Assembly: GCA_025451075.1 (NCBI GenBank)
Contig: JANWLA010000048.1
Span: forward strand, 1-48,629
Origin: Nitrosotalea sp.
Lineage (GTDB): Archaea; Thermoproteota; Nitrososphaeria; Nitrososphaerales; Nitrosopumilaceae
DNA length: 48,629 nt
Direction: 5' to 3'
Shown one piece after another: positions 26,233 through 33,144 of this stretch. Positions within the stretch are counted from its first letter, which is position 1, and each line of letters begins with the position of its first letter. The position numbers and the translations under genes were made by a program. The notes under the pieces are model-generated. The model ran no database searches and was not told the origin of the DNA. It worked only from the letters and a program-made list of their open reading frames with translations.

Positions 26233-26246
26233 ACAATTTGGTATAT
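26223..26246 (+). repeat. Direct repeat flanking the ATPase gene, right copy
   Basis: Matches 24964-24987 in 21 of 24 bases (TCGTATATATA...TTGGTATAT). It overlaps the palindrome in the ATPase promoter. Confidence 0.6.
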
Positions 26247-26354
26247 GAAAGCTTGCATTAATTAGGCACGACGACAACAGATTGATGATACCGCATAGTT
26301 GATGTCATATTCTCAGACTGGGTTACAAGAGGCATGCTTCGTCAAGTGTCTAGG

Positions 26355-26392
26355 CATATGCAAAATTGCATATGTATGCAGGTTTGCATATG
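26355..26392. promoter_or_regulatory. CATATGCAA inverted repeat cluster
   Basis: CATATGCAA and TTGCATATG form a nine-base inverted repeat with an AA spacer (26355-26374), and a third TTGCATATG follows at 26384-26392. It lies in the 215-base gap between two minus-strand genes (26200-26464), where it could be an operator upstream of the ATPase gene. Confidence 0.5.
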
Positions 26393-26464
26393 GGACTAAA
26401 ATGGAGCAGTGTGATGCTGTTTTACTTGGGTTTCTACGAATTACAGTGATTTTTCTTGATAAAG

Positions 26465-26617
26465 TCATTTTGTTTTCTTGCATGCAAGTAGAAAATCAAG
26501 AAATGTGCTGTTGTTGATACTATGGTCCATAATTTTGGCTTTATATTTTTCCTTCAAGAATCTTTGAAATGTTTCAGCCTTTACTGTTATGGTACGGTAT
26601 TCTTTTCGTGGCAACAA
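26465..26617 (-). CDS. Short RHH-like protein with TTG start
   Basis: The minus strand encodes, from TTG 26617 or 26614, a product beginning LPRKEYRTITVKAETFQRFL and ending at TGA 26465, about 50 residues. The pattern KEYRTITVKAETFQRF...NSTFLDFLL is the strand-helix-helix core of small thaumarchaeal regulators and matches the N-terminus of the 12968-13312 protein. There is no ATG; upstream the frame is open only about eight codons more. It may be a short gene with TTG start or a 5'-truncated remnant. Confidence 0.45.
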   Translation of the reverse strand: MLPRKEYRTITVKAETFQRFLKEKYKAKIMDHSINNSTFLDFLLACKKTK

Positions 26618-26708
26618 TTCAATTTGTATCTGGTAGTTGATAAATTATTTGTAGAAATTTTGAAAAGTTATATCACTAGTTTGTAATCTATTTTTCTAAC
26701 ACTAACAT

Positions 26709-26942
26709 TCTCTCTTACGATTTAATCATTCTATTAAAATATCTGTGCTCACTTGTGCTCACAATGAATCACTTGTCACCACAATAATCCTATCATCTTA
26801 TTAATGATCTATGTAGAGTACCGTACATGCTTTACCATAACCACGATATGCCGTGTGAAACATACGGTATGGCTTATCCATCGTACGGTATGAAGACTAA
26901 GCCACTTTATACACACAAAAAGCAAAAGGAGAAAATGAAAAA
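26709..26942 (+). promoter_or_regulatory. Secretome promoter-leader repeat, copy 3
   Basis: The box pair lies at 26744-26764, TATA-like CTTATTAATG at 26798-26807, and a leader of about 115 bases follows. The leader pairs 26848-26857 with 26861-26870 over ten positions (loop AAA), and 26819-26826 is the exact complement of 26883-26890. Differences from copy 1 mostly keep the pairs. A second TATA-like CTTTATACA lies at 26905-26913. The left end (TTCTCTCTTACGATTTAA) reads as the last codons of the regulator gene at 13457-14005, including its stop. Confidence 0.75.
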
Positions 26943-26946
26943 ATGA
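26935..26946 (+). promoter_or_regulatory. Three-codon upstream ORF before the intact peptidase
   Basis: ATG AAA AAA TGA, five bases behind AAAAGGA, ends in the ATGA that contains the peptidase ATG at 26943. Same design as at 10416. Confidence 0.5.
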
Positions 26947-28178
26947 ATATGCGATATGATAAAACAAAAGTTGTAATAACATTTGCGACCTCTCTAGCAC
27001 TCATGGTGGTAATGTTATCTCCAACTGCAATACTGCCCGCAATAGATGCCATGCAACAAGGAACTGTGTCAAAATTGAACCTAAAGGAAACACCACCTGC
27101 ACAAGAGACATCGTGTACAGATATTCTTACAAAAAAAATACAAGAAAAAGGTCTGTCTATTGATAACGAAAAAGCAAAATCATTGGCCATATCAAATACT
27201 GAATTCAAAACAAGAATCCAAGGATATATTCCACAATTTAACAGTGTGAATATCATTGGCTCGTATGATCCAAAAACTTGTGCTGTAACTTGGGATCATG
27301 TCAACGTAGTTTATTCACTTAACAACGCGAAAGGATACGTTAAGAGTATCTATGTAGCAGAAGATCCATCATTAGCAAACATCACTAGTTTCGTAGAAAA
27401 GATAGACAAACATGTGGCATCGTCAAATAGTCAGACAGATACATGGTCTGGTTATGAGTTCTATCACCCGGTTACTCCTGGTGGAATTACTCAAATATAT
27501 GAAGCCAAATCTACGTGGACCATACCAACTATAACGAATCCTGGAAATCCAACACCGGGCAATTGTGCCAATGAATGTGATATGGATATTTGGCCAGGAC
27601 TTGAGGATTCAGTTGGAGGTGGAAGCTATCTGGTACAAGCAGGTAGTGATTCCAACATTGGATGTAGTACCTGTTCTGCTACGTACGAACTATGGTATAC
27701 ATTCTTAACAAATGGTTCTCCGACTATCAACAGTGCTTGCACTGGTTTTACACCAACCGTTGGAGATTCAATAACCACAGATATCAGTGACACAACAAAA
27801 AATATTCATGCTAGTTCTTCTACATATGTTATATCATTTGTAGATAATACGCATTCGAATAGTGGGCTTTGTGGTACTTCTGGTACCAGCTTTGGATTGA
27901 ACGATCCATTATATGCACCATTTATTGTTGAACGAGCATCTACCTCGGGTTCTGCAGAAGAATTGGGTGAATGGTCTTCTGGCATTCCAGTTACTGGCAA
28001 AGTGGATTGGAGTGGAACACTTTCAAGCATCTACACTCCATATAATGCAGGTGACTATACCTTCGATAATATGACAAATCCTCAACCTGCAGATACTTAC
28101 CAGAATACCATAGTTGGAACACCGAATGGGGGAGGAACATATGACACTTGGTGGAATACAAGTCTAGGCACACCATAG
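26943..28178 (+). CDS. Secreted glutamic peptidase, G1 (eqolisin)-type
   Basis: A 411-residue precursor: signal peptide (about 1-36), a propeptide-like region to about residue 165, and a beta-sandwich catalytic domain starting at WSGYEF (168). The two catalytic residues of G1 peptidases are recognisable as Gln232 in LVQAGSD and Glu330 in APFIVER, with family landmarks STWTIP, IWPGLEDS and YELWYTF. Eqolisins act at acid pH; here it would digest proteins outside the cell. It is controlled by copy 3 of the promoter-leader repeat and the mini-ORF. A frameshifted relative lies at 10424. Many cysteines suggest disulfides. Confidence 0.82.
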   Translation: MNMRYDKTKVVITFATSLALMVVMLSPTAILPAIDAMQQGTVSKLNLKETPPAQETSCTDILTKKIQEKGLSIDNEKAKSLAISNTEFKTRIQGYIPQFNSVNIIGSYDPKTCAVTWDHVNVVYSLNNAKGYVKSIYVAEDPSLANITSFVEKIDKHVASSNSQTDTWSGYEFYHPVTPGGITQIYEAKSTWTIPTITNPGNPTPGNCANECDMDIWPGLEDSVGGGSYLVQAGSDSNIGCSTCSATYELWYTFLTNGSPTINSACTGFTPTVGDSITTDISDTTKNIHASSSTYVISFVDNTHSNSGLCGTSGTSFGLNDPLYAPFIVERASTSGSAEELGEWSSGIPVTGKVDWSGTLSSIYTPYNAGDYTFDNMTNPQPADTYQNTIVGTPNGGGTYDTWWNTSLGTP

Positions 28179-28247
28179 TGCCAGACCCAATTTTTTTTAT
28201 TCAACAAATGACTGGATTTATTTTTAATTCTCTGAAAATCTACGTCA

Positions 28248-28257
28248 TTTTTTTAAG
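28248..28257 (+). promoter_or_regulatory. TATA box of the gene at 28279
   Basis: TTTTTTTAAG preceded by ACGTCA is centred about 27 bases before ATG 28279, implying a leaderless transcript. GCGTCA plus TTTTTTAA also precedes the gene at 21291. Confidence 0.5.
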
Positions 28258-28278
28258 TCATTATAAGGTGAACATAGT

Positions 28279-29337
28279 ATGAAACTTAACAATGGTTTTT
28301 TATTCATAATTCTAGGATTATCTATTCTCATATTTATTCCAAAAATTTCCATTATATATGGAGAAGATAACTCACAAAATAGTTTATTATATGTATCAAA
28401 GATAGATCCTAAAATTTTGAAAGTACTAGATAGAGTAAATACTGTGGGTGACAGCTTTCATACCCTTGTTGATGTAATACTTGAGAATCAGAGTTACGTA
28501 TCTGACATACCAAAGGATATCGAGATGGTGTATTTAAAAAATAATATTGCTGGAGTGGCAGTAGATCAAGACCAAATCATGAATCTTGCAAGGCTTGATT
28601 TTGTAAAACAAGTAACTGCACCAAAGGGTGTTTTTAATGAAAATGTAAATGCGAGTATTGCTAATCCGCCAGCTCCTTTAAAGCAGTATGAATCTGGAAT
28701 TGTGTCAAAATATATCAAGTGCAAATACGGATCTGATCTGCTAATAATGCAAAGATCAGACAGCAATGGAAACTATTCCTCGCCTGCTTGTTTTAATTGG
28801 AATGACGAAATCGAGGCTCAACATAAAGGCATTGGAAAAATAGTAAACAACCTGGTCAAGACAAAGTTTTGGAATTTATTTGGGGTTCTGCCTAGTACAA
28901 AATCATTTTTCATGGAACACAATTCTACAGGTAGTATATCTGTCAAGTATCTTATTTACAAGGGTGATTTTGCGAAACAACTGATAAGCCAAAAACCACA
29001 AGTTTTTTCAAATGGGTTGCCTCTTTCTACATCTGATGTAACTATATCTTCAGAACCTACACTGGATTCATTGCCTAGTGGGCAGAACAACATTACTGTA
29101 ACCTATACGATAAAAACATCGGGTGCAAATGGACTTTACTCTGTCTACATACCACAAGAGGGTTGTAAGAAACCATTTCCTCTTGTTGTTGGAATGAATG
29201 TCAGCAAAATTTCTAGTGCAGATGTTGCAACATATCTCGGCAATATTGCATGTTCTTCAATCACCTATGATAGTGAAATAGTGCATATCTCTGGCATATT
29301 GATAAAATGGCTTCCATCAGAACCATATTTTAATTGA
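28279..29337 (+). CDS. Secreted protein with I9-propeptide-like N-domain and two-Cys module
   Basis: A 352-residue exported protein with signal peptide (1-28). Residues about 55-115 (TLVDVILENQSYVSDIPKDI, VAVDQDQIMNLARLDFVKQV) have the alpha/beta order of subtilisin propeptides/I9 inhibitors. A divergent two-Cys module follows at 131-180 (PAPLKQYESGI, Cys148, Cys171; no RGW). The C-terminal beta domain is unassigned. It is 100 bases behind the glutamic peptidase. A protease-inhibitor or chaperone role for the N-domain is speculative, and I9 domains normally act on serine peptidases. Confidence 0.6.
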   Translation: MKLNNGFLFIILGLSILIFIPKISIIYGEDNSQNSLLYVSKIDPKILKVLDRVNTVGDSFHTLVDVILENQSYVSDIPKDIEMVYLKNNIAGVAVDQDQIMNLARLDFVKQVTAPKGVFNENVNASIANPPAPLKQYESGIVSKYIKCKYGSDLLIMQRSDSNGNYSSPACFNWNDEIEAQHKGIGKIVNNLVKTKFWNLFGVLPSTKSFFMEHNSTGSISVKYLIYKGDFAKQLISQKPQVFSNGLPLSTSDVTISSEPTLDSLPSGQNNITVTYTIKTSGANGLYSVYIPQEGCKKPFPLVVGMNVSKISSADVATYLGNIACSSITYDSEIVHISGILIKWLPSEPYFN

Positions 29338-29344
29338 TGATGAA

Positions 29345-30319
29345 ATGAAAACTCTGCAACTCTTAATCCTGGTAGTGATTTTTTTAATGATACTTGGAAA
29401 TGCTAATTCATATGCATTAAATTTTGAATCTGTAAAGTCAAAGTATTATCCGCTTGTACATGTCACTACATTGAACGCTGTCATAACTAACAGTTCGACA
29501 TTTAAAGAAAAGATACATGGATATCATTACAATCTAATAACAACAATTTCCAAGGTGAGATATCTCCAAAACAATAGTTATGAATTGGGACCAACAGATG
29601 TGATATACTATCTACATGTCTCCAATTTTCCCAACCCTGACAAGGCACTGGTTGTCACAATTGATCAAAACCAACAGATACTTGGTATGACTGAATGTTC
29701 TCCTTGGAGTCTTCCACTAGGTTATCCTTTGCCGCTAATAGATACATCGCTTTATGTTCCAGAAAACTATACTGCGTCAAAGATTGACCTGGATAAACTG
29801 GTCATTATCATGCCCCCTTCCCCGCTAGAACAGGTAAAACACGGAGTTGCTGTAAACGATGTGGATTGTTTTCAAGGCCTACAACCTCAAGAACTGATCT
29901 TCAAATCAGAAGACAAATCGCCCGCATGTGTGAATCCTGGGTCTACAAGGTATCTGATAGAACGCGGCTGGGCAATAAACCAGACAAATCAAGAATGGTT
30001 CAACCTAGTTGATGAACATGTGGGAGAAATTACTAAAAACAAGAATGGTACAGTAGGCGCAATGGAACTAATTAGTATGCATATACAAAATTTCCAGGTT
30101 TTTTCTCCGCCTGTCACTGTTAAAATCTTTTACACAAATGGCACGCTGTATAAAACTGATGAAATATCATCTAATGATATTCTACCTAATGGTTACTACA
30201 AATACAATCTTACAATCTCATCCACAGATGTAACTAATGTCTTTGGTGATCATCGCGTATATGTGGAACATAATGACAATATCGGAGAAATACTAGTAGG
30301 GATTCCGCCACCACCATAA
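29345..30319 (+). CDS. Secreted array protein with two-Cys RGW module
   Basis: A 324-residue protein starting with the array motif (MKTLQLLILV), signal peptide 1-24. The N-domain (30-150) shows SKVRYLQNNSYELGPTDVIY, a beta-rich fold I do not recognise. The two-Cys module is complete at 158-210: SPLEQVKHGVAV, Cys175, KSPACVNPG with Cys195, LIERGWA. The C-terminal domain (220-324) looks Ig-like and ends in a proline stretch. It lies seven bases behind the previous gene, so the two are cotranscribed. Confidence 0.68.
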   Translation: MKTLQLLILVVIFLMILGNANSYALNFESVKSKYYPLVHVTTLNAVITNSSTFKEKIHGYHYNLITTISKVRYLQNNSYELGPTDVIYYLHVSNFPNPDKALVVTIDQNQQILGMTECSPWSLPLGYPLPLIDTSLYVPENYTASKIDLDKLVIIMPPSPLEQVKHGVAVNDVDCFQGLQPQELIFKSEDKSPACVNPGSTRYLIERGWAINQTNQEWFNLVDEHVGEITKNKNGTVGAMELISMHIQNFQVFSPPVTVKIFYTNGTLYKTDEISSNDILPNGYYKYNLTISSTDVTNVFGDHRVYVEHNDNIGEILVGIPPPP

Positions 30320-30321
30320 AA

Positions 30322-30381
30322 ATGAAAACTCTACATCTTTCCAGTTTTAAAGGGGGAACTAAACTAAGTGAACAAAACTAA
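30322..30381 (+). pseudogene. Truncated array gene (start motif only)
   Basis: Two bases behind the previous stop, ATGAAAACTCTACATCTTTC repeats the array start exactly (MKTLHLS), then the frame runs straight into the repeat that precedes the tRNA-His-like site and stops (SFKGGTKLSEQN). The gene has lost everything beyond its seventh codon, which marks a recombination breakpoint. Confidence 0.75.
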
Positions 30382-30404
30382 GTGAACAAAACCCCTCAAG
30401 GGCC
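30350..30404 (+). repeat. tRNA-His 3'-end-like repeat B with conserved left flank
   Basis: CCCCTCAAGGGCC (30392-30404) is identical to the tRNA-His T-stem/acceptor end. The left flank GGGGGAACTAAACTAAGTGA is shared with repeats C and E; within it ACTAAGTGAACAAA is present twice. It fits an attachment-site relic. Confidence 0.7.
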
Positions 30405-30503
30405 ATCTGAAATATTCTTTTGTGACTTTTTCACTATTTCTTATACGTGAAAGATATCATGCAGCGCAAGCGAAGTGGGAATTCCAGCCCTACTTTTATC
30501 TTC

Positions 30504-30640
30504 CTACTCTTCTCTGGAAAATGAGCGTAATTGTGCAGATGATTCTTCTAGTTTTTTAGTAAGTACAAATCCAAAGTTTTCGTAAAACCTTTCTCCGCTG
30601 ATATTATCTGTTATAATTCAGATTTTTCTACAACGAGGAC
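30504..30640 (-). pseudogene. C-terminal remnant of a GNAT acetyltransferase
   Basis: The minus strand reads ITDNISGERFYENFGFVLTK and on to SFSREE with TAG at 30504. GERFYENFGF is the typical end of the GNAT fold (strand 6-helix 4). Upstream a second frame gives VLVVEKSEL, as expected just before it, so a frameshift separates them; no start or acetyl-CoA loop remains. The stretch from 30405 to 30503 and from 30641 to 30848 holds nothing I can assign. Confidence 0.5.
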
Positions 30641-30848
30641 AACTATTCATACTGGAAGAAAATATTCGATTCATCACTTATTGCCTCGAATTAAATTGCA
30701 AATGAAATTTAGTTTGATGTGTGGAATGAGGTTTCTTTACCACTTGATCATATTATAGTATTAGTTTATTTTTTATCACATAAAAAAATTCTAACAATAT
30801 TTTCATATTTTTTAAAAGTTTCGTAATTAAGATAATGATTATTTTATA

Positions 30849-31133
30849 ATGCTAGTACACACTGCAATCTATGATATTAAAATACAATTATTACAGAAGC
30901 AACATGTGAGAGAAACTTATGTTCTCATAAACTGTGATCTTGGTAAGGAACAACAAATTGTTGAATTTCTTCAGAGACTGCAAAATGTCAGAGAAGTCCA
31001 AGCTACGTATGGAGTATACGACATAATAGCAAAAATTAAAACAACGACAGAGAGAGAATTAAACGATACAATACGATCGAAGATTCTAGGTTTGAGACAA
31101 GTTAGCAGTGTACTCACACTGCAGGTAGAATAA
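30849..31133 (+). CDS. Stand-alone Lrp/AsnC-type ligand-binding (RAM) protein
   Basis: A 94-residue protein without DNA-binding domain. The core from about residue 20 (ETYVLINCDLGKEQQIVEFL, VREVQATYGVYDIIAKIKT, RQVSSVLTLQVE) is a clear RAM/AsnC effector-binding domain with the beta-alpha-beta-beta-alpha-beta order. Such single-domain proteins assemble into multimers and bind amino acids or partner regulators. An AT-rich TATA-like stretch lies about 35 bases upstream. It sits alone between gene remnants in the island. Confidence 0.82.
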   Translation: MLVHTAIYDIKIQLLQKQHVRETYVLINCDLGKEQQIVEFLQRLQNVREVQATYGVYDIIAKIKTTTERELNDTIRSKILGLRQVSSVLTLQVE

Positions 31134-31196
31134 TCATGACATTAAAAATTAGATTATGTTGATAATTAAATCATCTTGCAATCTGGTTTTTGTCAT

Positions 31197-31802
31197 TTAC
31201 ACTTTCTGAGTTTTTTTCATGGCAAATCTCATCCATATCAAGATTATTGCAAATGCGGTCACTGCTGCAGCTAAAATATATTGAAAGATAGGTCCAAATT
31301 TTGTTGATACTGGAACATTAAAAATATATGTTACAACATTGTGGTCCTTGTCAAAATTATATAGATCTATTTTTAATACGTGATTTCCTGATTGTGTAAA
31401 TGTATAATTAGTACTCCATGAGCTTCCGTCATGATATTGTGGAAGAAATTCATGTACTAATACATCGTTATGATATATTCTTGCTCCCATTGTAAAGTGA
31501 TTGACACCCATTTCGGCATAGTTTGATTTATCTCCGTAGGTACCTTGATTGTAATTGAAGACTTTGAATTGTATGTGAGTAACTTGGTCTATTGCTGGAA
31601 TGACTGGTTCTGTTGTAATGATCACTTCATAATTCCCTATGACCTCGGAATCTGAATTTAATGCGTCAGGCTGCCAATTCAATAATCCAAAAATCCCTTC
31701 AACAGATGTATTGTGAAGTGGCAACTCTGCGCTTGCATAATGGAATGTAAAAATAATTAAAAAACAATAACACGTGGCTGAAATTATTTCTATTTTTTCC
31801 AC
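31197..31802 (-). CDS. Membrane-anchored extracytoplasmic beta-sandwich protein (YtkA-like)
   Basis: A 201-residue protein: signal peptide (1-25), an extracytoplasmic Ig-like domain (about 45-165, VTHIQFKVFNYNQGTYGDKS, then FTQSGNHVLKIDLYNF), one C-terminal transmembrane helix (172-193) and a short basic tail (MKKTQKV). Same layout as its divergent neighbour at 31916, with about 110 bases of shared promoter. The fold resembles YtkA-like domains, often near copper or cytochrome functions, but no metal motif is evident beyond a few histidines. Confidence 0.65.
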   Translation of the reverse strand: MEKIEIISATCYCFLIIFTFHYASAELPLHNTSVEGIFGLLNWQPDALNSDSEVIGNYEVIITTEPVIPAIDQVTHIQFKVFNYNQGTYGDKSNYAEMGVNHFTMGARIYHNDVLVHEFLPQYHDGSSWSTNYTFTQSGNHVLKIDLYNFDKDHNVVTYIFNVPVSTKFGPIFQYILAAAVTAFAIILIWMRFAMKKTQKV

Positions 31803-31915
31803 TTGTTATGTCAAATATGAATCGCTTAAAAATTATGCATATGTTTCTTAATTTTCTGTAAAAATAGAAAATCATTATAAGGTATTATAAGTAAAGATAA
31901 TACTCCAATTCTTAA

Positions 31916-32488
31916 ATGAAGACAAGTTCAAATTTTAAATTTTTAAAAATCATGAAAATGATGCTTCTTTGTTGCATTGCCTCGGTCCCTAGTTTACCGT
32001 CATATGGTCATCTTTATGGTTTTAACTATCAAGATTGGAAAAATCCCAGTGGTAATATTTACATTCAATTTGATACCACTCCATCTACTCCCAGTGTGGG
32101 TAAGAACTCTACTATGATCTTTAGTGTTCAAAATCTAAAAACAGGTGAACATCTCAAGGATTTCAAAGAAACTATTACAGTGGTAAATACCCCTGGACCT
32201 AGCTCAACTCCAAATGGACTCGTACATAAATTTGAAACTACTACAATACATGGGGCTGATTTTTCTCAGGACTATGTCTTTCCAAGTGGAGGAACTTATT
32301 ATATATGGTTACGAATTGATACCCCAACTGCCATAAACATTGCAAAATTTACAGTTTTTGTTTCATCACCACAATTTCAATTTCTTAACATGAGTCTAAT
32401 TTTATTACCAGTGGTAATTGTAGTTGTAACATTTGCTATAATATTGATAACCGTTGCATATTATGTTTATAAAAAAAAGCCTAAATGA
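31916..32488 (+). CDS. Membrane-anchored extracytoplasmic beta-sandwich protein (YtkA-like), divergent partner
   Basis: A 190-residue protein: signal peptide (about 1-31), a beta-sandwich (45-150, IYIQFDTTPSTPSVGKNSTM, DFSQDYVFPSGGTYYIWLRI), one transmembrane helix (157-181) and tail YKKKPK. The segment FPSGGTYYIWLRI is the typical closing strand pair of YtkA-like domains. It is paired head to head with 31197-31802. The stop overlaps a small start-motif stub (ATGA at 32485). Confidence 0.68.
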   Translation: MKTSSNFKFLKIMKMMLLCCIASVPSLPSYGHLYGFNYQDWKNPSGNIYIQFDTTPSTPSVGKNSTMIFSVQNLKTGEHLKDFKETITVVNTPGPSSTPNGLVHKFETTTIHGADFSQDYVFPSGGTYYIWLRIDTPTAINIAKFTVFVSSPQFQFLNMSLILLPVVIVVVTFAIILITVAYYVYKKKPK

Positions 32489-32508
32489 AAACTTGTACTT
32501 CTCAATAG
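32485..32508 (+). pseudogene. Second truncated array-type start
   Basis: ATGAAAACTTGTACTTCTCAATAG resembles the array start in its first nine bases and less closely after that, overlaps the preceding stop by ATGA, and ends after seven codons. It may be another gene start cut off, about 110 bases before repeat C. Weaker than the stub at 30322. Confidence 0.35.
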
Positions 32509-32594
32509 TATAGGAGCATCAAACTAGAAAATACACTGTACAGTAGTGGTCCTGCTGATCCATACTATAATTAATTTATAAATATTTTTAAGAT

Positions 32595-32632
32595 GGGGAA
32601 CCAAACTAGATGGACAAAACCCCTCAAGGGCC
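32595..32632 (+). repeat. tRNA-His 3'-end-like repeat C
   Basis: CCCCTCAAGGGCC at 32620-32632, with left flank GGGGAACCAAACTAGATGGA like repeats B and E. It is followed at about 20 bases by the copied tRNA-His terminator. Confidence 0.7.
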
Positions 32633-32651
32633 TTTTTTTGTTCTGTTGATT

Positions 32652-32702
32652 CCCATTCACGAAAAACGGGAATTTTTCTTTCCATTTTTAATTTTCAAGA
32701 CT
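32652..32702 (+). terminator. Second copy of the tRNA-His terminator
   Basis: Thirty bases from 32652 are identical to 8644-8673, and TTAATTTTCA follows in both. There is no tRNA gene upstream here, only the 13-base tRNA end, so this is a displaced flank of the integration site. Confidence 0.65.
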
Positions 32703-32740
32703 CTTGTTGAATCTAGTTTCAGATGTTACATCTACAAAAA

Positions 32741-32872
32741 CTAGATGAAATTGCTTTGATGTGCGGTCCTAAAATAAACCAATATCCAGTCATCATAACT
32801 AAGAGTATTGAGGCTAGATCTTTTCCATTCTGTTACAAATGACCACTTGCCGTCAAAGATTACTTGTCCATG
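32741..32872 (-). pseudogene. Remnant of a DOMON/CBM9-like domain protein
   Basis: On the minus strand 43 codons between stops read GQVIFDGKWSFVTEWKRSSL, then YDDWILVYFRTAHQSNFI. The pattern dGkWs...EW...lRTAHq.nFI is reminiscent of extracellular DOMON/CBM9-like domains. No start, and TGA immediately upstream. The rest of 32873-33144 shows no coding signal. Confidence 0.42.
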
Positions 32873-33144
32873 TCATCTAATCATGTTATCATTATAGGGT
32901 TCCATGGCAAGAACCAAATGCATTTGCAATAATATAACAAACATGATGAGCAGAAGACATGTTTTTCTTGTTAACAACCTTTGTGGTTATACGTTTTACA
33001 TATACAAATTTTGATGTATTTTGAGCGATCCTGTATGTGTCAAGTTCTTCAGATGATAACATTGACCAATTAAGGATATGACTAATTTAAGACCACAAAC
33101 GAGAAATTTGATAGTCGATTAGAATTACGGCTTTTGTTCACAGT

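Noticed and set aside
24964-26246. ATPase unit as an insertion sequence
   Set aside because: The flanking repeats are direct, not inverted, and the gene is not a transposase.
26299-26517. 72-codon plus-strand frame rich in Cys
   Set aside because: It runs across the CATATGCAA palindromes and antisense to a better RHH-like frame; composition is not protein-like.
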